NCBI RefSeq assembly: GCF_026319325.1
Contig: NZ_JAPDMU010000001.1
Coordinates: 372,001 to 436,000, forward strand
Origin: Methylophaga sp. OBS3
GTDB lineage: Bacteria; Pseudomonadota; Gammaproteobacteria; Nitrosococcales; Methylophagaceae
Length of the DNA stretch: 64,000 nt
Direction of reading: 5' to 3'
Part shown: positions 63,478 through 64,000 of the stretch, one piece after another
Numbering within the stretch: position 1 is the first letter of the stretch
Layout of the letters: every line of letters begins with the position of its first letter
Notes under the pieces: generated by a model
Seen by the model: only the letters and a program-made list of their open reading frames with translations
Database searches by the model: none
What the model was told of the DNA's origin: nothing
Translations under genes and position numbers: made by a program

Positions 63478-64000
63478 TCACACTTTTCAGCCGGCCATTG
63501 TAGTGCCGGTTTATAACCATGAAGTTGCTATACCGAACACACTGAGTAATCTTTTGAAAAGTGGTTTGCCGATTTTGCTGGTGGACGATGGCAGTGATTC
63601 GGTTTGTGAGCAGGTTTTACAAACATTAGCTACAGAAAATAGTGAGCGGGTCTTTTTACACCGTTTACCTTATAACTCAGGTAAAGGCGCCGCAGTTAAA
63701 GCGGGGCTCCGGTGGTTGGCGAATGCAGGGTATAGCCATGGATTACAAATTGATGCTGATGGTCAGCACGATGCCAATGATGTACCAAAATTTATTGCAG
63801 CAGCTGAGTCAAACCCAGAGCACGTGGTGACTGGCTATCCGCAATATGATGATTCTGTGCCATTGGTGCGGTTTTATTGTCGTTATTTAACACATGTGTT
63901 GGTGTGGTTAAGCACATTGTCGTTTGAGGTTAAAGATACGATGTGTGGTTTTCGTGTCTATCCGATAAAGCCGATTTTGCCATTACTAGCTAAGTGTGGC
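63467..64000 (+). CDS. Family 2 glycosyltransferase, N-terminal part (cut by window edge)
   Basis: 178 codons from ATG at 63467, overlapping the ligase gene by 11 bases and open to the window end. GT-A motifs: AIVVPVYNHEVAIPNTL, LLVDDGSDSV, NSGKGAAVKAGL and the DxD site IDADGQHDANDV. MCGFRVYPIKPI is typical of the dolichol-phosphate-mannose-like group. In aryl polyene clusters a glycosyltransferase, often joined to an acyltransferase, follows the ligase/dehydratase; the joined part, if any, lies outside. Confidence 0.88.
   Translation, partial: MATDHTFQPAIVVPVYNHEVAIPNTLSNLLKSGLPILLVDDGSDSVCEQVLQTLATENSERVFLHRLPYNSGKGAAVKAGLRWLANAGYSHGLQIDADGQHDANDVPKFIAAAESNPEHVVTGYPQYDDSVPLVRFYCRYLTHVLVWLSTLSFEVKDTMCGFRVYPIKPILPLLAKCG

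Noticed and set aside
1-64000. tRNA, rRNA, intact insertion sequences, prophage genes and CRISPR arrays
   Set aside because: Looked for in all gaps; none could be supported from the sequence.

Overview
The window looks like a chromosomal segment of a halotolerant, probably marine, methylotrophic gammaproteobacterium of the Methylophaga type. This is inferred from several things together: two genes for the PQQ precursor peptide PqqA, a sucrose operon of the kind known from halotolerant methylotrophs (sps-spp-fruK-ams), gammaproteobacterial housekeeping clusters (dapA-bamC-MBL-purC, nrdAB, metG, rimO), a Na+-pumping oxaloacetate decarboxylase, and moderate-to-low GC. No rRNA, tRNA, CRISPR array, integrase or intact insertion sequence was seen.

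Layout. 1-5.8 kb: the start of a CsrA gene at the left edge, a large repeat-rich autotransporter, a LuxR-type regulator read the other way, and a guanidine exporter under a guanidine-II riboswitch. 5.2-11.5 kb: small housekeeping or unknown genes followed by an AT-rich accessory stretch (lipoprotein, HxlR regulator, SnoaL-like protein, SDR, exported cupin, catalase-related peroxidase) bordered on both sides by broken reading frames. 11.5-16.4 kb: class Ia ribonucleotide reductase (nrdAB) with two well-spaced NrdR boxes, a perfect DnaA box and a cluster of stem-loops. 16.5-22.8 kb: a chemoreceptor with a mid-protein membrane hairpin, a peroxiredoxin, and dapA-bamC-MBL-purC.

22.9-23.6 kb is the most unusual spot: two short genes encoding identical PqqA peptides bracket a 29-codon cysteine-rich reading frame, followed by a tiny lipoprotein gene, with no pqqBCDE nearby. 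23.6-30.4 kb: metG, a helical-repeat-like gene coupled to a class B type succinate dehydrogenase (sdhCAB), and an exported methyltransferase-like protein. 30.6-36.4 kb: sucrose synthesis and turnover (sucrose-phosphate synthase, sucrose-phosphate phosphatase, fructokinase, amylosucrase), followed by two photolyase/cryptochrome genes and a Ca2+/Na+ exchanger.

40-50 kb: rimO, the AMMECR1/Memo pair, a LysR/azoreductase/pirin group, direct DNA-alkylation repair (ogt-alkB), an arsenic pair (ACR3 plus an ArsJ-type GAPDH but no ArsJ) and an S4 RNA-binding protein. 50-58.5 kb: oxaloacetate decarboxylase Na+ pump (oadGAB), an RNase J-like hydrolase, a molybdopterin oxidoreductase and an exported glutathione peroxidase. 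58.5-64 kb: the first part of an aryl-polyene-type lipid biosynthesis cluster (phosphopantetheinyl transferase, ketosynthase-like factor, acyltransferase, ACP, membrane protein, ligase-dehydratase fusion, glycosyltransferase) that runs off the right edge. Together the genes suggest a salt-tolerant, light- and oxidant-exposed aerobe that uses sucrose as compatible solute and PQQ enzymes for methanol oxidation; the methanol oxidation part is inferred because no methanol dehydrogenase lies in the window.
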